DNA of 64,000 nt. Origin: Dentipellis sp. KUC8613 (lineage: Eukaryota; Basidiomycota; Agaricomycetes; Russulales; Hericiaceae). The position numbers were made by a program, and so were the translations under genes. The notes beneath the pieces were generated by a model that saw only the letters and a program-made list of their open reading frames with translations, did no database searches and had not been told where the DNA came from. The stretch lies in contig NSJX01000042.1 in the NCBI GenBank assembly GCA_002286715.1, positions 174,798 through 238,797 on the forward strand, read 5' to 3'. This document shows, piece after piece, positions 22,810 through 36,462 of this stretch (position 1 is its first letter; each line of letters starts with the position of its first letter).

Positions 22810-25035
22810 GGTGGGTGGGCAGGTCTGCGGCGAAGCAGCGACGGGGCGACGGGGGTGAGTCAGGTCGGATCTGGAGGCTTATGAGGCAGCGCGCACAGGT
22901 GGGTCGATGTGTAAGACGCAATTTCGCCTTTCGCAAAATGCAGAAACCGAAAAAATCTGGACCCCGAGCGATGGCCGACGCGATCCCCTTCCGGATCGGG
23001 ACGTATCGTCCTCTGGCGACCGCAGGCACTTGCCGCTATCAGATACGGCCCGCCGGCACGGATCTCGGTCCCTCGATCGGGTCTGGGGTTCCCCGCTCGC
23101 TGGTCTAGATCATCTCGCACTCAACGCCTCCAGTTCGCCAAAGCTCAAAAGCAAGTCGTGCAGCAGCGAAATACAGCAGAACGGTCGTGCAAGAACACAG
23201 AACCGCAACGTCGTCAGCCGTGCCTGCCGTTATTCAGCCCGTGCTTCCGAATCCCGATGACGTCACTCGCTGGATCATCACGGAACGCGTCCCCAGAAGA
23301 GCCTGTGAACAGGAGCTGACGCAGCGTGTCCAGAGCGCGATACTCTCGCAGTGGCCGTACACGGTACAGGAGCCTGAGCACAAGACGCCAAGAGGACCTC
23401 CTCCATGGAGAAACATCCGAAGAGGAAAACGGAGACCCGGTCATGCGACCAGTCCTATTCCGAATTCGTGTCGTGCAGCGCCGGATGTCTCAAGGAACAA
23501 GGCGGAGGACATCGCGAGCATGGAATAGCACAGGGAACTAACGAAAGCGGCAGACGTCATTGAGTGTCGCATGGTACGGGTGTGGACGCCCCAGGGTGCT
23601 TGTGTGGAAGTGACATGTACAGGGGACAGATCGCCGGTGATGGTCCGAGTGCTCGAGTTCCGCGGAGAGGATCAACAACACAGGAGAAGCCATGGCACGA
23701 ACGTCGACGTGAACAGCATCGCCAGCATGGCATGGCCAAAAGAAACTGCGTGGACAGGCGATGACTGGCAGGACAGCAGTAGTGACTGGCCCTTCCGCGA
23801 GGCCTGCGGCTAGGCATAAAAGGCGCCAGCACACTGGCGGGGCAAGGCGATCGACAAGAGGTGTTCCTCGAAACGCAGGGCGGAGCTCAGCTCCAAGCCT
23901 GCGGAACTCGGGTCAGTGAGGTACACCAACAAGGTGTAGGAGCAAGGCGTTTGAAGGGGGGAGAGGCATCACCCACACCACGAGGCTGCGTCAATCAGAG
24001 TAGGCAGATAACTTGAAGGAGCTCGAGGGCGTGGATGTCGGCTGGCGTCTAGCAAGAAAAAAAAATTGCTGGCGTGTCGCACGGAGCGGGTCCTGTACAG
24101 TAGTGCGGCTAGAGGGGAAGAAGCAGTCGCTGAGATCCACGAGGCGCGCTGCTACTTATAGTCGGGCATGAGGAACCCATATGCATAAACAAGGTGGACG
24201 TACGGAAGCAGCTACTTAGTGGCGCCGGCTGCTTCGAATGCTGGACGGCATGCGTCATGTGCGGTACCGGTTGACCCGACAGGAAGAACGCGGTGTGCAC
24301 ACTTCCAGCTCACGAACGCTCAGGCGAACGTCGTGGATGAACCTTGCGGCGAACGACATACTTTTTCTGGATTCAGGTTCAGCGCGAGAAGCGGACGCGA
24401 ATTTACTTCGCGCGTCGCGTTTAGGCAAAGTAGCCTCCGTATCGAGTTGCGAGCGTCGTGATAAAGTGTCGCGGCAGATTGCGTTGAGGCCAGAGCCCGA
24501 TGGGAAGGATGAGGCGCATCTCCGAGGCAATCAACCGGTAGAAGTTGGAGGTGAAGGCACTGGCTGATAGGTCTGCACAGCGATGCGGACAAGGCAGCGT
24601 GAAGAGCCTACAGGACAAACTATCAGAAGATGTCGCCCATCGCCAGACCTAGCACTCAGTGACATGACAAGACGACACGACACGCACCCTCTGACACGCA
24701 GCAAATTGCTCTGAAACCACCTCTGGACGTGATAGATTGCGGGGTGACCTGTATCAGACGCGCGAGGTCGAGGTCGACGCTTCTCTCTCTTTTGTTTCTG
24801 AGACCATCAGAGGCACCCATCGAAGACCGCGTCTGATGGGCCGCCTCGCCTTTCCCTGTCCAACCTAAACTCTCCCAGAGCACGGCGTGCACGACAGCAA
24901 TCCGGGCGCAGTGCCAGGTGCGCTGCTTCGCAGAAGCCCCGCAACGCGCACGCGCGGCGAAACAGGAGCTGCCCTGTCTTGATGTGATATGCGCCGCCGA
25001 GTCAGCAGCAGGACGGAACGAGCACGGTGGCACGC
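22810..25035. other. 2.2 kb without a supported gene
   Basis: Upstream of the dioxygenase gene and far upstream of the MYND gene. All frames are short, and no domain or consistent splice pattern is seen. A TATA-like GCATAAAAGG at about 23813-23822 has no gene I can attach to it. It may hold a non-coding transcript, but nothing in the sequence proves it. Confidence 0.4.
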
Positions 25036-25264
25036 CCAATTGTCTTGCACACCGGGAGGCGCCCATGTACTTTCCGGATCGGGCAGTGCGCGCGCAGCTT
25101 CGCGCGGCCTTTTGTCTTGCACCTGCGCGCGTGCGCCCTCGCTAATTGTCTTTGCGTCCCAGGAGAAGCCCCGCGCGGCGTGGGGCCTGGAGACGGCCGC
25201 GGGGCAACACAAAAAGCAGGCCTGGTGCTGGCACCCCGCGCACGGCGCGCCTTTTGTTTCGCAC
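25036..25264 (+). repeat. Spaced TTGTCTTGCAC-like repeats upstream of MYND gene
   Basis: Four related words lie within 230 bases: CAATTGTCTTGCAC (about 25037-25050), TTTTGTCTTGCAC (25110-25122), TAATTGTCTTTGCG (25143-25156) and TTTTGTTTCGCAC (25253-25265). They sit 80-300 bases before the TATA box of the MYND gene in very GC-rich DNA, so they stand out as possible upstream activating sites. Function is inferred from position and repetition only. Confidence 0.4.
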
Positions 25265-25341
25265 CATGATCGCATATGCGCTCTGGCGCAGGGAAGATCC
25301 AGCTGCCCCCAAAGATAGATCCCAGCGGCGGCGGGTGGGCC

Positions 25342-25348
25342 TATAAAA
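25342..25348 (+). promoter_or_regulatory. TATA box of MYND gene
   Basis: TATAAAA, about 100 bases before the ATG at 25449, in an otherwise GC-rich promoter. Confidence 0.6.
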
Positions 25349-25448
25349 CGCGCTGCGAGCATGCCGGGGGGCCCACACACCACAGGATCCAGTCGGTGCT
25401 CAGCCCGAGACACGACAAGACAAGACATCCACCCACACTGCACCAGCA

Positions 25449-26378
25449 ATGGCATACTACTCCACCCCGGCCGCGGCGAACTACTACTCGCCCCCCGCGC
25501 ACGCGCACAAGCAGAGAGGCATGCGCCTCTGCGACCAGTGCGGCGCCGTCGAGCAGCCCGGCGTCAAACAGTTCCGTCTCTGCGGCGGCTGCGTGCGTTG
25601 CCTCGTTCCCCACACGATGTCTCTCGCGCTAACCTACATCCCCACATGTGTAGATGACAACAAACTACTGCGTGCGTCCTGTCTCATCTCCCCCCGCGCC
25701 AATCTGCCGCGCCCGCGCCCGATCTGACCCAATTCTCGCAGTCTCCCGAATGCCAGAAAACGCACTGGCCGTCGCACAAGGCGATCTGCCAGCACACGAC
25801 CGCGCAGATCGCCGCGGCGAAGCAGCAGCCGCTGAGCGCGGAGTACCCCGACGAGAACCTCGCGAAGCTCCTGCGCAAGTTCACGTCGATGCACGCCGCG
25901 CTGCTCGGCTGGGCCGGCTTCCAGGCGCTCCAGCTCAAGCGCATCCCCGCGAACGTGCGCCAGCACGCGCTCCTCGTCGAGCTCAGCTATAGTCCTACCG
26001 GCGACTCGCATCGGCAGTACGTTGAGCTTGCTTCTCTGTCCTTGCGTGCGCCCAGAGCTGACGTCGTGATGGTGGCGGGTGTCCAGGTTCGTGATCAGCG
26101 GCACGCACATCGTGCCGCGCACGTACGTGACGGGGCGCGACCCGCTCGTCGCGGGCGACATCCAGCGGCGCGAGGAGCGCTGCCGGCGCGCGGGCGGCAT
26201 CGGCTGCGCGGTCGTGCTCATCCAGTGCGGCGGCATCTCGCAGGTCATGCCCGTCGAGGTCGACCCGCCCGCGAAGATCACGTGGGACGCGCGCGACGAC
26301 TGGGCGGACGTGCTGCACCACTTTGTCGACGCGGGCCGCACGGACTTCAAGCCGATATCGACGACGGCAAGGGGGTGA
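25449..26378 (+). CDS. MYND zinc-finger protein
   Basis: Small protein with an N-terminal MYND finger, a protein-interaction zinc module frequent in expanded Agaricomycete families. Four exons (25449-25592, 25653-25670, 25742-26016, 26087-26378) give 242 residues. The finger is assembled from three exons: CDQCGAVEQPG and LCGGC, then an 18-base exon encoding MTTNYC, then SPECQKTHWPSHKAIC. This gives the full C-x2-C, C-x2-C, Y-C-x3-C, H-x3-C ligand set. Downstream are ENLAKLLRKFTSMHAALLGW and a segment starting FVISGTHIVPRTYVTG. The reading ends at a TGA inside ISTTARG. A splice at 26375 (GTGAGT) to an acceptor near 26443 would replace the end with a few other residues. Partner and location unknown. 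Confidence 0.85.
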
Positions 26379-28051
26379 GTGCTGTTTTTTGCTTCTGCCT
26401 TGGGGTGTATGTGGAAACGGAAGGCTGATGCAGACTTTGGCAGGGTGTATTATGGGTGATTGGGTGTGCGCGCTGCTGTGAGCTCGTGTAGAGCAGGCGC
26501 GGGTGCAGGCATTCGTGCTTCCCGGGCCTCTGGACTCTGCGATATCGTATACCACCCACCCCTAGTCCTCGCCCACCCCTCTGTTCTTGGCGCCCCATTT
26601 TCGTTTTCGTTTCGTTATTTTCGTCGTCCGCTTTCGTTGCATCGTCACGCACTGTATCTTTATCGCATCTGTTCTAGTGTATCGTATAATTACGGAGGGT
26701 TTCCAATTACAATTCTAGCGCTCGCTTTGAAACGACCATGCTGGATGCGTGCGGACGCGATCGAGGGAATTTGAAAGGACTGCAACATGGAATTTAGCAT
26801 TGCAATCGACGTCGATATGATGAGCACTTGCAGTGAGAGCCGCCGGCTACTTACTTTGCATGCGGAGATGCTTCTGGAGCTCGAGCCCTCCGAGGCCTCC
26901 TCGGCTTCGGGCCGCGCTCCGTTGCGGGGCGGCCCGGCCACTGAAGTTCGCACGCTTCCCCGCAGTTGCACTTGCAGACGCGAGTGTACGCTCGTGGATG
27001 TCGACCATCTCCATGTCGTCAAAAGGCTGTCTTTTCAGCGTCGCAAGATCGAACTTGTAGACTCGAAAAATTCTAGGAACATGTGAGATGCACGTTTCTT
27101 TCGATTGTTTGGCTGGTCTGATCAGTGGATGGCGTCTCGTCAGGATATTTTCCCGAGTAGAGGCCCGTTCTACCGCGTATTCGCCGCCTCGCTGTTCCAC
27201 GTCGCGTTTGTTTACGCACCTACGCAAAATCCTCCACGGGGTGCTACGCGTACGGTCGTATGTGAGTTCTCAAGTATCCTCGATCTCTTCAAGTCACGGT
27301 ACGACGAAGACGCGCCTCGTGCCGGAAGCTGCATGTGAACCCGGACAGTCACCGGTTCGCCAGCACGCTCTCGACCTCCCTATCCGAGCCAATACAGAGT
27401 GTTTTGCCTTTCCTCCCACCGTCCTACGCGATACGGCCATCTCGGCGCACACATGCGCATCTCATCACCACTGGGCAGATGATGCGTCGCTGATATGGAA
27501 ACGTACGTGTTCTCGTCTTCGGCGCACACACTCACGCTGCCAGATACGCTTGTGTATCCACCATGTGACGCCTGCCCAGATATACTTGTCGTCTGTTGCC
27601 CTGGTATCTCCTGGACGGTGCGTGTCTCACCTCGGGCGTCATGGAGCGCTCCACATGTCGAAGACCCAGCATCGTCGCAATCCTGCATGCTCCTGCACTC
27701 TTCTCAGCACGCACCGGCTTCTCGTCTCCCGCGACCTTCCTCGATGCGCACATTTCGCGCAAGCAAACTGGCAGCACCGGTCCGCGAGCACATGCGCCGG
27801 GCCCGCCTGCGCCCTCTCTCCGCCGCCTGCCAGCACATCCGCTGATGGCGTCTCGTAAGTGCGTGTGCGCGCATTTCGAAATGGCCTGCGCTGACCGGTC
27901 ATGCCAGCGCGCACCACGCTGCCACGTATGGTTCTCTCTCTCGTCGCCTGCCCGCAGGGGCTTCCTCGGATGGCGCGTGCTCACCAGGCTTCCCCGTGCT
28001 TCGCGTTCTGGAGTATGCAGCCTGGTGCTGGTATGGGTGTCGTGTCGTGGG
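26379..28051. other. 1.7 kb without a supported gene
   Basis: A plus-strand frame of 256 codons (27088-27858) and a minus-strand frame of 126 codons (26847-27227) are open, but neither resembles a family or has a clear start context. A GC-rich run near 26880-26950 follows the MYND gene. Probably promoter and flank of the chitinase gene plus unclassified sequence. Confidence 0.4.
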
Positions 28052-28060
28052 TATATAAAG
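28052..28060 (+). promoter_or_regulatory. TATA box of chitinase gene
   Basis: TATATAAAG, 68 bases before the chitinase ATG at 28120. Confidence 0.65.
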
Positions 28061-28119
28061 TGATGGGGACACATCGGGGTGCGCTCGGACGAGGCTCTGT
28101 CCACTGGCTCGTTGTCACG

Positions 28120-29925
<1,806 letters not shown>

Positions 29926-30343
29926 AAAGGTGTATCTATAGTAAATTATCACGACCTGAAGGCCATGGGTCATACGTTCTTACAAGGGCTCTACGATTCT
30001 TCATGCTACCCGGGATGTCATTTGTATTTGTAGTCACAATTGCTAACCATGCCTATGGAATTCACACCGCTAAACCAACTGAATGGGTGCACTATCTTCG
30101 GTGCTATTGTGCTGTGCAAATTCCACGACTGAGGCAGAAGCTCGTAGGTATGGACGAAGAGCATCGAGGGAGGCGCCGGAGGGAGGCGCCGGAGGGAGGC
30201 GCGCGAGCTGGAGCGCCACCGACCGGAAGATCCGTACGGCACCTGCCGGCACGCGAGTCGGTGAACGTCTCCACCGCACATCTCAGCACTCGTCCACATC
30301 GTCAAGCTCGCGATACCCGACATAGCCTCTTTTCTTCACCATA
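29926..30343. other. Intergenic with a short tandem repeat
   Basis: Between the chitinase and YPI1 genes. A 13-base unit GGGAGGCGCCGGA is repeated nearly three times at about 30168-30203. No coding frame is supported; it acts as 3' flank and promoter. Confidence 0.5.
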
Positions 30344-30860
30344 ATGTCCAGTCTTTCTCTTCGCCAAAGAGCGGCCGAAGCTGCCGAGGGCTCGCGCACA
30401 GTCACCGTGGAGGAAACACAACCCCTTGAGGAGCGTGATGAGGGCGAAGGCACATCGGCAGGCACGCTGAGGTTACGCGGAGGGCCGCGCGACCGCCCGA
30501 CGGTTGCATGGGTCGAGGGAGTCGTAGACAATGAGATGCTGGGCCGCAAAAAGACGAAAAGTACGTCATTCAGGGTTGCCGCAGGGGCTTGGCTCGCTGA
30601 GCGGAGGCATTCCAGTCTGCTGCATCTATCACAAACCAAAGAACTTTGACGAATCATCAGATGAAGATTCCAGCAGTAGCGATTCGGACAGCTCTTGTGA
30701 TGGACAGCAGCCTCATACGCACCGTCGCCGCCGCCATCGGCACGGAAGCGACGATGGGCCCGTCCATGGGCTCAAGCACGATGAGGACGAACGTAACGCC
30801 TACGAAACTGCCCCTCCTCCCCGACCGAAGGAGAAGGGTAAGGGTCCAGCAGTACACTAG
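30344..30860 (+). CDS. YPI1: Type 1 protein phosphatase inhibitor YPI1 (inhibitor-3)
   Basis: Small disordered regulator of protein phosphatase 1 in the nucleus, homologous to yeast Ypi1 and animal PPP1R11. Two exons (30344-30560, 30616-30860) give 153 residues. Visible hallmarks are TLRLRGG followed by RPTVAWVEGVVDNEMLGRKK, with an RVxW-type phosphatase-binding motif (TVAW), then after the intron ICCIYHKPKNFDESSDE, the conserved Cys-Cys site followed by an acidic Ser/Asp run. The tail is His/Arg- and Lys/Pro-rich. Length is normal for the family. High confidence. Confidence 0.95.
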
Positions 30861-31761
30861 GGTTAGTCTGATCCTGTCTGATATTCGCCCATTTTCCACT
30901 TAGTGACCGGCTTCAGATAGGCTCTGTATTCCATGCTGCTCAGCAGTTTGCTCTGTACCGGACGATCGTAATTTGTATTATTCACTGGTAATGTACACTG
31001 TTTGATGTCTTCTCTTACCAACCACCCGCCCCGGGCTGCGATGATCTCGTTGCACGCTAGCAAATCAGGAATGATCTTCGCGAATCGGGTCTGTGCCGAT
31101 TGCCACTCGCGGCCGTCGGCGACAGTCGTTCCTCCGTCGGGCTGTCACCCAGAAACCCGACGATTTGGAAGGGACAGGTTTGCCTACGAGCGCAGCAGGT
31201 GGTCTCGGCATGTTTACCCAGAGCAATTATACGTGCACTGCCGCAGATGCTGGGGGTCATATCAGTAAAATCGTCGTTCAGGGCGCAAGGATCACCAGGC
31301 ATGTGCGCGTCGCCATGTCGCGGCCCTCTGAGGAGCACGACTTTTGACCAAGTGACCACACTTCTGAGAGGGCAGACGATCTACGAAGGACGATTGATCT
31401 TTCGGACGCAGCCGATAGATCGAGAGTGATGTTGTCTCCGATCGCCATTTTAAGGAGGATGTTCATTATTGATTTAGTACGATACACGAGACCCGTGCTC
31501 CAGCGCGCCATGTCAACAGGTACAACGCTGCCTATGTATAGAAGAAAAGAAGGCCGACTCGTTCTGCACAAAACCAGGCCCTTGTTACGATACGGCAGAG
31601 GCTGTGCCGTCCGCTTCCCCTCCCCCGATAAATACCTCTACCCCGCCCTGTGCCTATCCACTTTCCCCGCCGCTACTCTACATCGCGCAGCTTCATCATC
31701 GGTAAATATCCCGCGACCCCTACACCGTCCTCCCTAACATCTACTCGTCCCGCTAGATTAT
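30861..31761. other. 0.9 kb without a supported gene
   Basis: Several minus-strand frames of 66-100 codons (30863-31063, 31057-31359, 31278-31571) follow each other and could be exons of one small gene, for instance around KIIPDLLACNEIIAARGGW. No family is recognised and I do not call it. The right end includes a pyrimidine-rich stretch before the next gene. Confidence 0.35.
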
Positions 31762-34246
31762 ATGGAGTCACGGAAACGACCGAGCCCAACCCCGAATGGC
31801 GGATCGGCTCACAAAAGGCCCAAATCGCTGCGCGCATGCCTCGCATGCAGGAAGCAAAAGTGCAAGTGCGAGTATCGCTTGGGCTACGACCACACATGCC
31901 AGAGGTGCCGCACGCTGAACCTGACGTGCACGTTCAACAACGATGATGACACCGTTGCCTTGCTCTCGATGGACACGCGTGGGGACCGGTCGGGCAGCCC
32001 TGATGATTCGGCTACAGCAGAAATGGCAGCCCGGATAGAGACGCTGGAGTCGGCGGTCAAGTCGCTGCTCGCTGCTCAGGGTTACGAAGCCCTGGATGCC
32101 TACCGCCCTGACTTTGAAGATTTTGGTCCGTCATCTCCTTCGCCTTCCCAGCCCGCGCAGTCCCCAGACACGGTGGCGGCCTCCAAAACCCCATACGTCT
32201 GCGACGATGACATCCTCAAAATTCCGATACACAAATGGTCCATCCCTCAGGCCGCCTTTCGCGACTTCATAGCCAAGCAGAGCGGGCCGAGTACGTGCAA
32301 GATCGACCTCAGTCTGAATGGGCTTATCTCGCTGAAACTAAGCGACGACCTTCTGCACATGTGCGTTCGGGAATTGGCGTGGGGTGTCATTTCTCTGACT
32401 TATACGCATCCCACTCTCCAGATTTGGCAGGGTTTACCAGCCGTGGCTGCCGTTCACTGTGCCTCTGCCGCCTTCGTCGCAGATCCTCTTGCTGAGCATC
32501 TACGTACTCGCCTTCCGACACCTCCCCGTCTCGGCACGCCGGACCTCGTTGTACCAGGCGCTCCTCCAGCGCTTCTACAATTGCCTGACATCGTGTATGT
32601 TCTCGTTTTGCTCTGGCGTGGAGACGATCTATGCACTGTCGATCATCTACAAATGGGCCCCTCCGCCACCGCCAGGGACTGACATCAATTTCCGGCAATC
32701 TTGGGTGCTGCTGAATGTGGCCACCCGCTTCGCGGGTTCCATGGAGGTCGATCACGCTCCTGATCTGCTGCTCCAGATCAAGCGTAATCCGACCAATTTC
32801 GCCCAGATGTCCGCAGAAGACGTCCATAGTGTCGTCGAGAAGGCACGCCTGGTGCGTGTTCCTCACGCCCGCTCCATCTTCAGCATGCTCGCTCACACGC
32901 CGCCCCATTTCTTAGTTTTATCAGATCTCGCTCGAGCAGAACGCGTGCGTATCCAATTCAATGCCTCGCACGTACTTTTTTCCCCTAACGATCCACACGG
33001 CTTGTCGGCACTCGCAGGTCACTGCTGGGCACGACACATCCCCCCCTTCCTTTTCCCGAGGCGCAACCGGCTCTGCTGTTCGGTCCGCCAGACGTCAGCG
33101 ATGATGCCAATTGCCGTGATGCTCGGCTGATATACTTCTACGCGCTTCTCGAAATTGTGACGGAAGGGATGGAGATCCCAGGGCCCAAGGCGTTCGCCGT
33201 CGGCCAAGGACCAGGCTGGCTCAACGCGCTGGCCCAGCATGCGCACAAGACGCTGCACAAGCTCGACGAGTGGGACGCGGACTACACGCGTGTTCTGGGT
33301 CAGTCGTAGTTTCTCCTCGCGTTCGCACCGGCGTCCTAATTGTCTCCGCCCCAACCCAGCCAACGTTCCTGACTCCCAGACGTTCTACTTCCGCGTCCTG
33401 CATTGGTTATATTGGGGCTACCGGCTCATGGTGCTGACGCGGTTCGTCGTCGCGTGCGGGCACGGCGACTGCACGGACCTGCCGACGAACACGATCGGGT
33501 ACCTGCACGAGAGCCGCATGGTGCACCTCTCGCGCTGGAGCGCGCTCTCGGGGCCGGCCGCGGAGGCGGTCGTGCGGGACGTCGTGGTCGAGGAGGAGCT
33601 GCTCGACGCGCTAGCGGTCGTGCCGGACTGCGTGTTCCACACGATCATGTTCGCCGCGGCGTACTTCATCAAGAGCCAGACGTGGTCGCTGGACTACTCC
33701 GTCGGCGAGCTCAAGTACGAGGAGGCGGACGCGATGATCGCGCGGCTCGTCGACACGCTCGAGCGCGCGGTGCTCCGCCACGACCACCTCCCGAAGAAGT
33801 ACGTCGAGCTCATCAGCATGCTCATGCGCTCCTGGCGCGAGCGCCGCCGCCGCCTGCGCCGCTCCGCCGAGCGGTGGGTCGCGCACCGGCCGGAGAGGGG
33901 CGCGGATGCACAGCAGGACGCGGGCGCGAGCAGCAGCGGGAGCTCCGTCGGGCATATGGCCCCGCTCGACGCGAGCGCGGCCGCGTTCTCGCCGGACGCG
34001 GGCGTGGACAGTGCCGCGCTGGATGCGCTGGCGTTCCCGGACGGGAGCTCGACGCTCGGGTTTGGCACGCCGGACGTCTCGCTTGACCAGCTGGTCGACA
34101 TGTTCGGATACAACTTTTCTCAGGGATTCCCTACGGAGTACAGCGAGATGCACCCCGTTACCGGTGCACCACAACCACCCCAGCAGCCGCAGCCGCACCA
34201 GCACCACCCGGACCCCCAACAGCAGCAGCAGAACTTCTGGGTGTAG
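31762..34246 (+). CDS. Zn2Cys6 transcription factor (single-copy type)
   Basis: Nuclear Gal4-type regulator, not closely similar to the tandem family further right. Five exons (31762-32360, 32422-32851, 32925-32944, 33018-33298, 33360-34246) give 738 residues. The binuclear cluster uses Cys26, Cys29, Cys36, Cys46, Cys49 and Cys56, preceded by a basic KRPK patch. MAARIETLESAVKSLLAAQG after it is a coiled-coil dimerisation segment. The middle region (FGRVYQPWLPF, LSIYVLAFRHLPVSARRTSL, DARLIYFYALLEIVTEGMEI) is helical, as in fungal regulator domains, but a specific family is not certain. The C-terminus is Gln/Pro/His-rich (QQQQQNFWV), a likely activation region. Exon 3 is only 20 bases. Targets unknown. 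Confidence 0.85.
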
Positions 34247-36462
34247 TGTGCACGGCGTATGACTCGGGGGGTGTATGTACAAAATAGGCGCCGCCAGCGC
34301 GCGATTCTCAAGCTTAGCGCTGACGACGAGCACGCAGGCTCCGCAACGATGGGTCGTGCGCGCTTATTTTGGAGGGAGGCGGGCGGAGCTGGGGGTGGGG
34401 AGGGGATCGAGGCGCTACGGGCTCTCTCTGGCTTGGGATCGCGTAGCAAGGTCCGCTGCCCCCGCGTGCGCGAGGCGATTCTGGGCCCGGGGTGACAGGA
34501 ATACAGTACAGTAGGTCTGGTGCTGGGGCGTGCACAGGATGTTTCCTTACCGACACGCTGCTGGCACGTTCAATGCGGTGCGCTCCGCCGTACGGGGGCG
34601 TGGTTGGAGGCACTTTCTCCCATCGATGATTCATATATGATACTGTACATTAATTCTGACTGTACGGTTGTAGCATCTAGCAGGCAAATATGGATAGACT
34701 CGAGTCGATTATCACGATCTACTGAATAGAAAGAAAAAAGTTGCACACGGAGGGAAACATGGTCCGATACGGTGTATATACCGGAGAATAAGGACACCGG
34801 TGACTCAGAAGGAGGGTGTCAGGCCTCGATGCACTGCTCCGCACTGTGTGCCACCCCGTCGCTGTGTCCTGCAAGGAGCTGCGGATTGGAAGGGAGAAAC
34901 GTTTGCAGAAGAAACAAAGCGGTGCAGGCGGATCTGCAAAGCGCTTGGCCCCGGTGCGCCCTGCGCGGGCCTCAGTGCACTGGATGAAGTATAGTCACAC
35001 GGACGCGACTTTGTGGAAGAAATGGGCCGAGGGGATAGGCGTCGCTGCCGATTGCCACAGTGCTGATGCGCGGCTGAAACGTCCATATGTGCGTGGCGGG
35101 GGCGTCGGGATTTGACGAGGAGGCCATCAGCATGCTAGCTAGCACAGTGTACACACTATGGTTGACGCTCGGGACCGATCAGCCTCTGAAGTGCATCAGG
35201 GCAGGGCGTTAGTAAAATACGCGTGTCCGAGTCGGACGTTGCCGTCAAATTGGCGGCATGTTGCTTTGAGAAAGCTCGCCACCTCCGTCATGAGTTCGAA
35301 TGAATTGTCGGCCGGGAGGGTTACACCCGGTATGATCCGTCAAGCGGAGAACGCCATGTGGTGATACAGACATATGTAGTGGACTAAGAACGTTTTACAA
35401 GGACTCCGGTCGACTGCATGCTACATTATTATGCTGCTGCATGTCAGTCCTCGACTTCGTACACGTTGCAGTCAGTACAATGATAGACGCTGTCTTCGCT
35501 TGCTAGGGAATGGAAAAACCCAGCTAGTGCGACAAAGGAAATATTACCTTGTGCTGATGTCGAGTTGATGTCGCGTATCACGGTGTCGTAGGCGCTGCAG
35601 CCGAGCAGCCGCGGATTTTACGGTCAATTCTCAATGAAACACCGACTTTGTCGGAAACGCTATGTCGACCGAGACAGCAGAGTGTCATACGAGCACGTTG
35701 ATCTTGTCACTGTCAGCTGGAGTCATCATTTGCAACTTACCTTGGCTGACTTTGTCGATATTACTGCTGAGGCTGGCGAGGCGCGCCCGATCCTGGATCC
35801 CGTGGTACTGATCGTTGTCTGTACGAAACACGGACTGAGTCGTCTGCTGCAAAAGGGCAGGAGAGCCATCTCGGCAAGGTTGTGATCGCTCCGCGGCTGC
35901 TCGTCCGACGCGAAAGATGGGATCAAACTTTGAAGCAGCACTCCTATTGTGGCAATGTGTACTTCGCGCGATAAAACCGAAGTCACGTACTGCTGTCCAT
36001 CGAGCGAAACTGCTTTTTTTGCCCTGAACGTACTGGGAGCAGGTGGTGAACTTGTTGTGTCAGCCCTGTCCACGCGAACGGCGGCCGCGATGACGTGCAG
36101 AATCCATTGAAACATCCGCGGCCGGCGAACTAAAAAATTGAGGAGAAGGATGGACATACTGTTCGAGCGAGGGTGGTACTCCTGTGAGGAAGTCGAGGAG
36201 ACATTGAAGTCGAGAAAGATTAGGCAGTTAGAGTTGGATTAGGGAGATGTTGGAGGAGGCAAGTTCCCCGCGATCTGTATCGGGAGATGAAAGGTGCTGC
36301 GGAGAGATAAGATGGTGCGAAAATCAGAGAGAGAAAATGAAATTAAAAGACGGCCTAAAGATTGGCGCTTGCCGATGCCGGGGCGCTGACGACGCCGTAC
36401 CGACTCGGTGCCTCTCGCGCCTCCCACCGACCCCGCCGACATCTTTTCTCTTCCTTCTCCTC
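34247..36462. other. 2.2 kb between single regulator and tandem array
   Basis: A minus-strand frame at 35726-36157 (143 codons) begins MSILLLNFLVRRPRMFQWIL and ends next to a GTAAGT donor. It might be the first exon of a gene divergent from copy A, but the next exon is not evident, so it stays unnamed. The last 200 bases are the promoter of copy A and share GGCGCTTG and CTGACGACG words with the leaders of copies C and D. Confidence 0.4.

Noticed and set aside
27088..27858. Plus-strand open frame of 256 codons
   Set aside because: Composition of a chance frame, no homologue recognised, no splice or start support.
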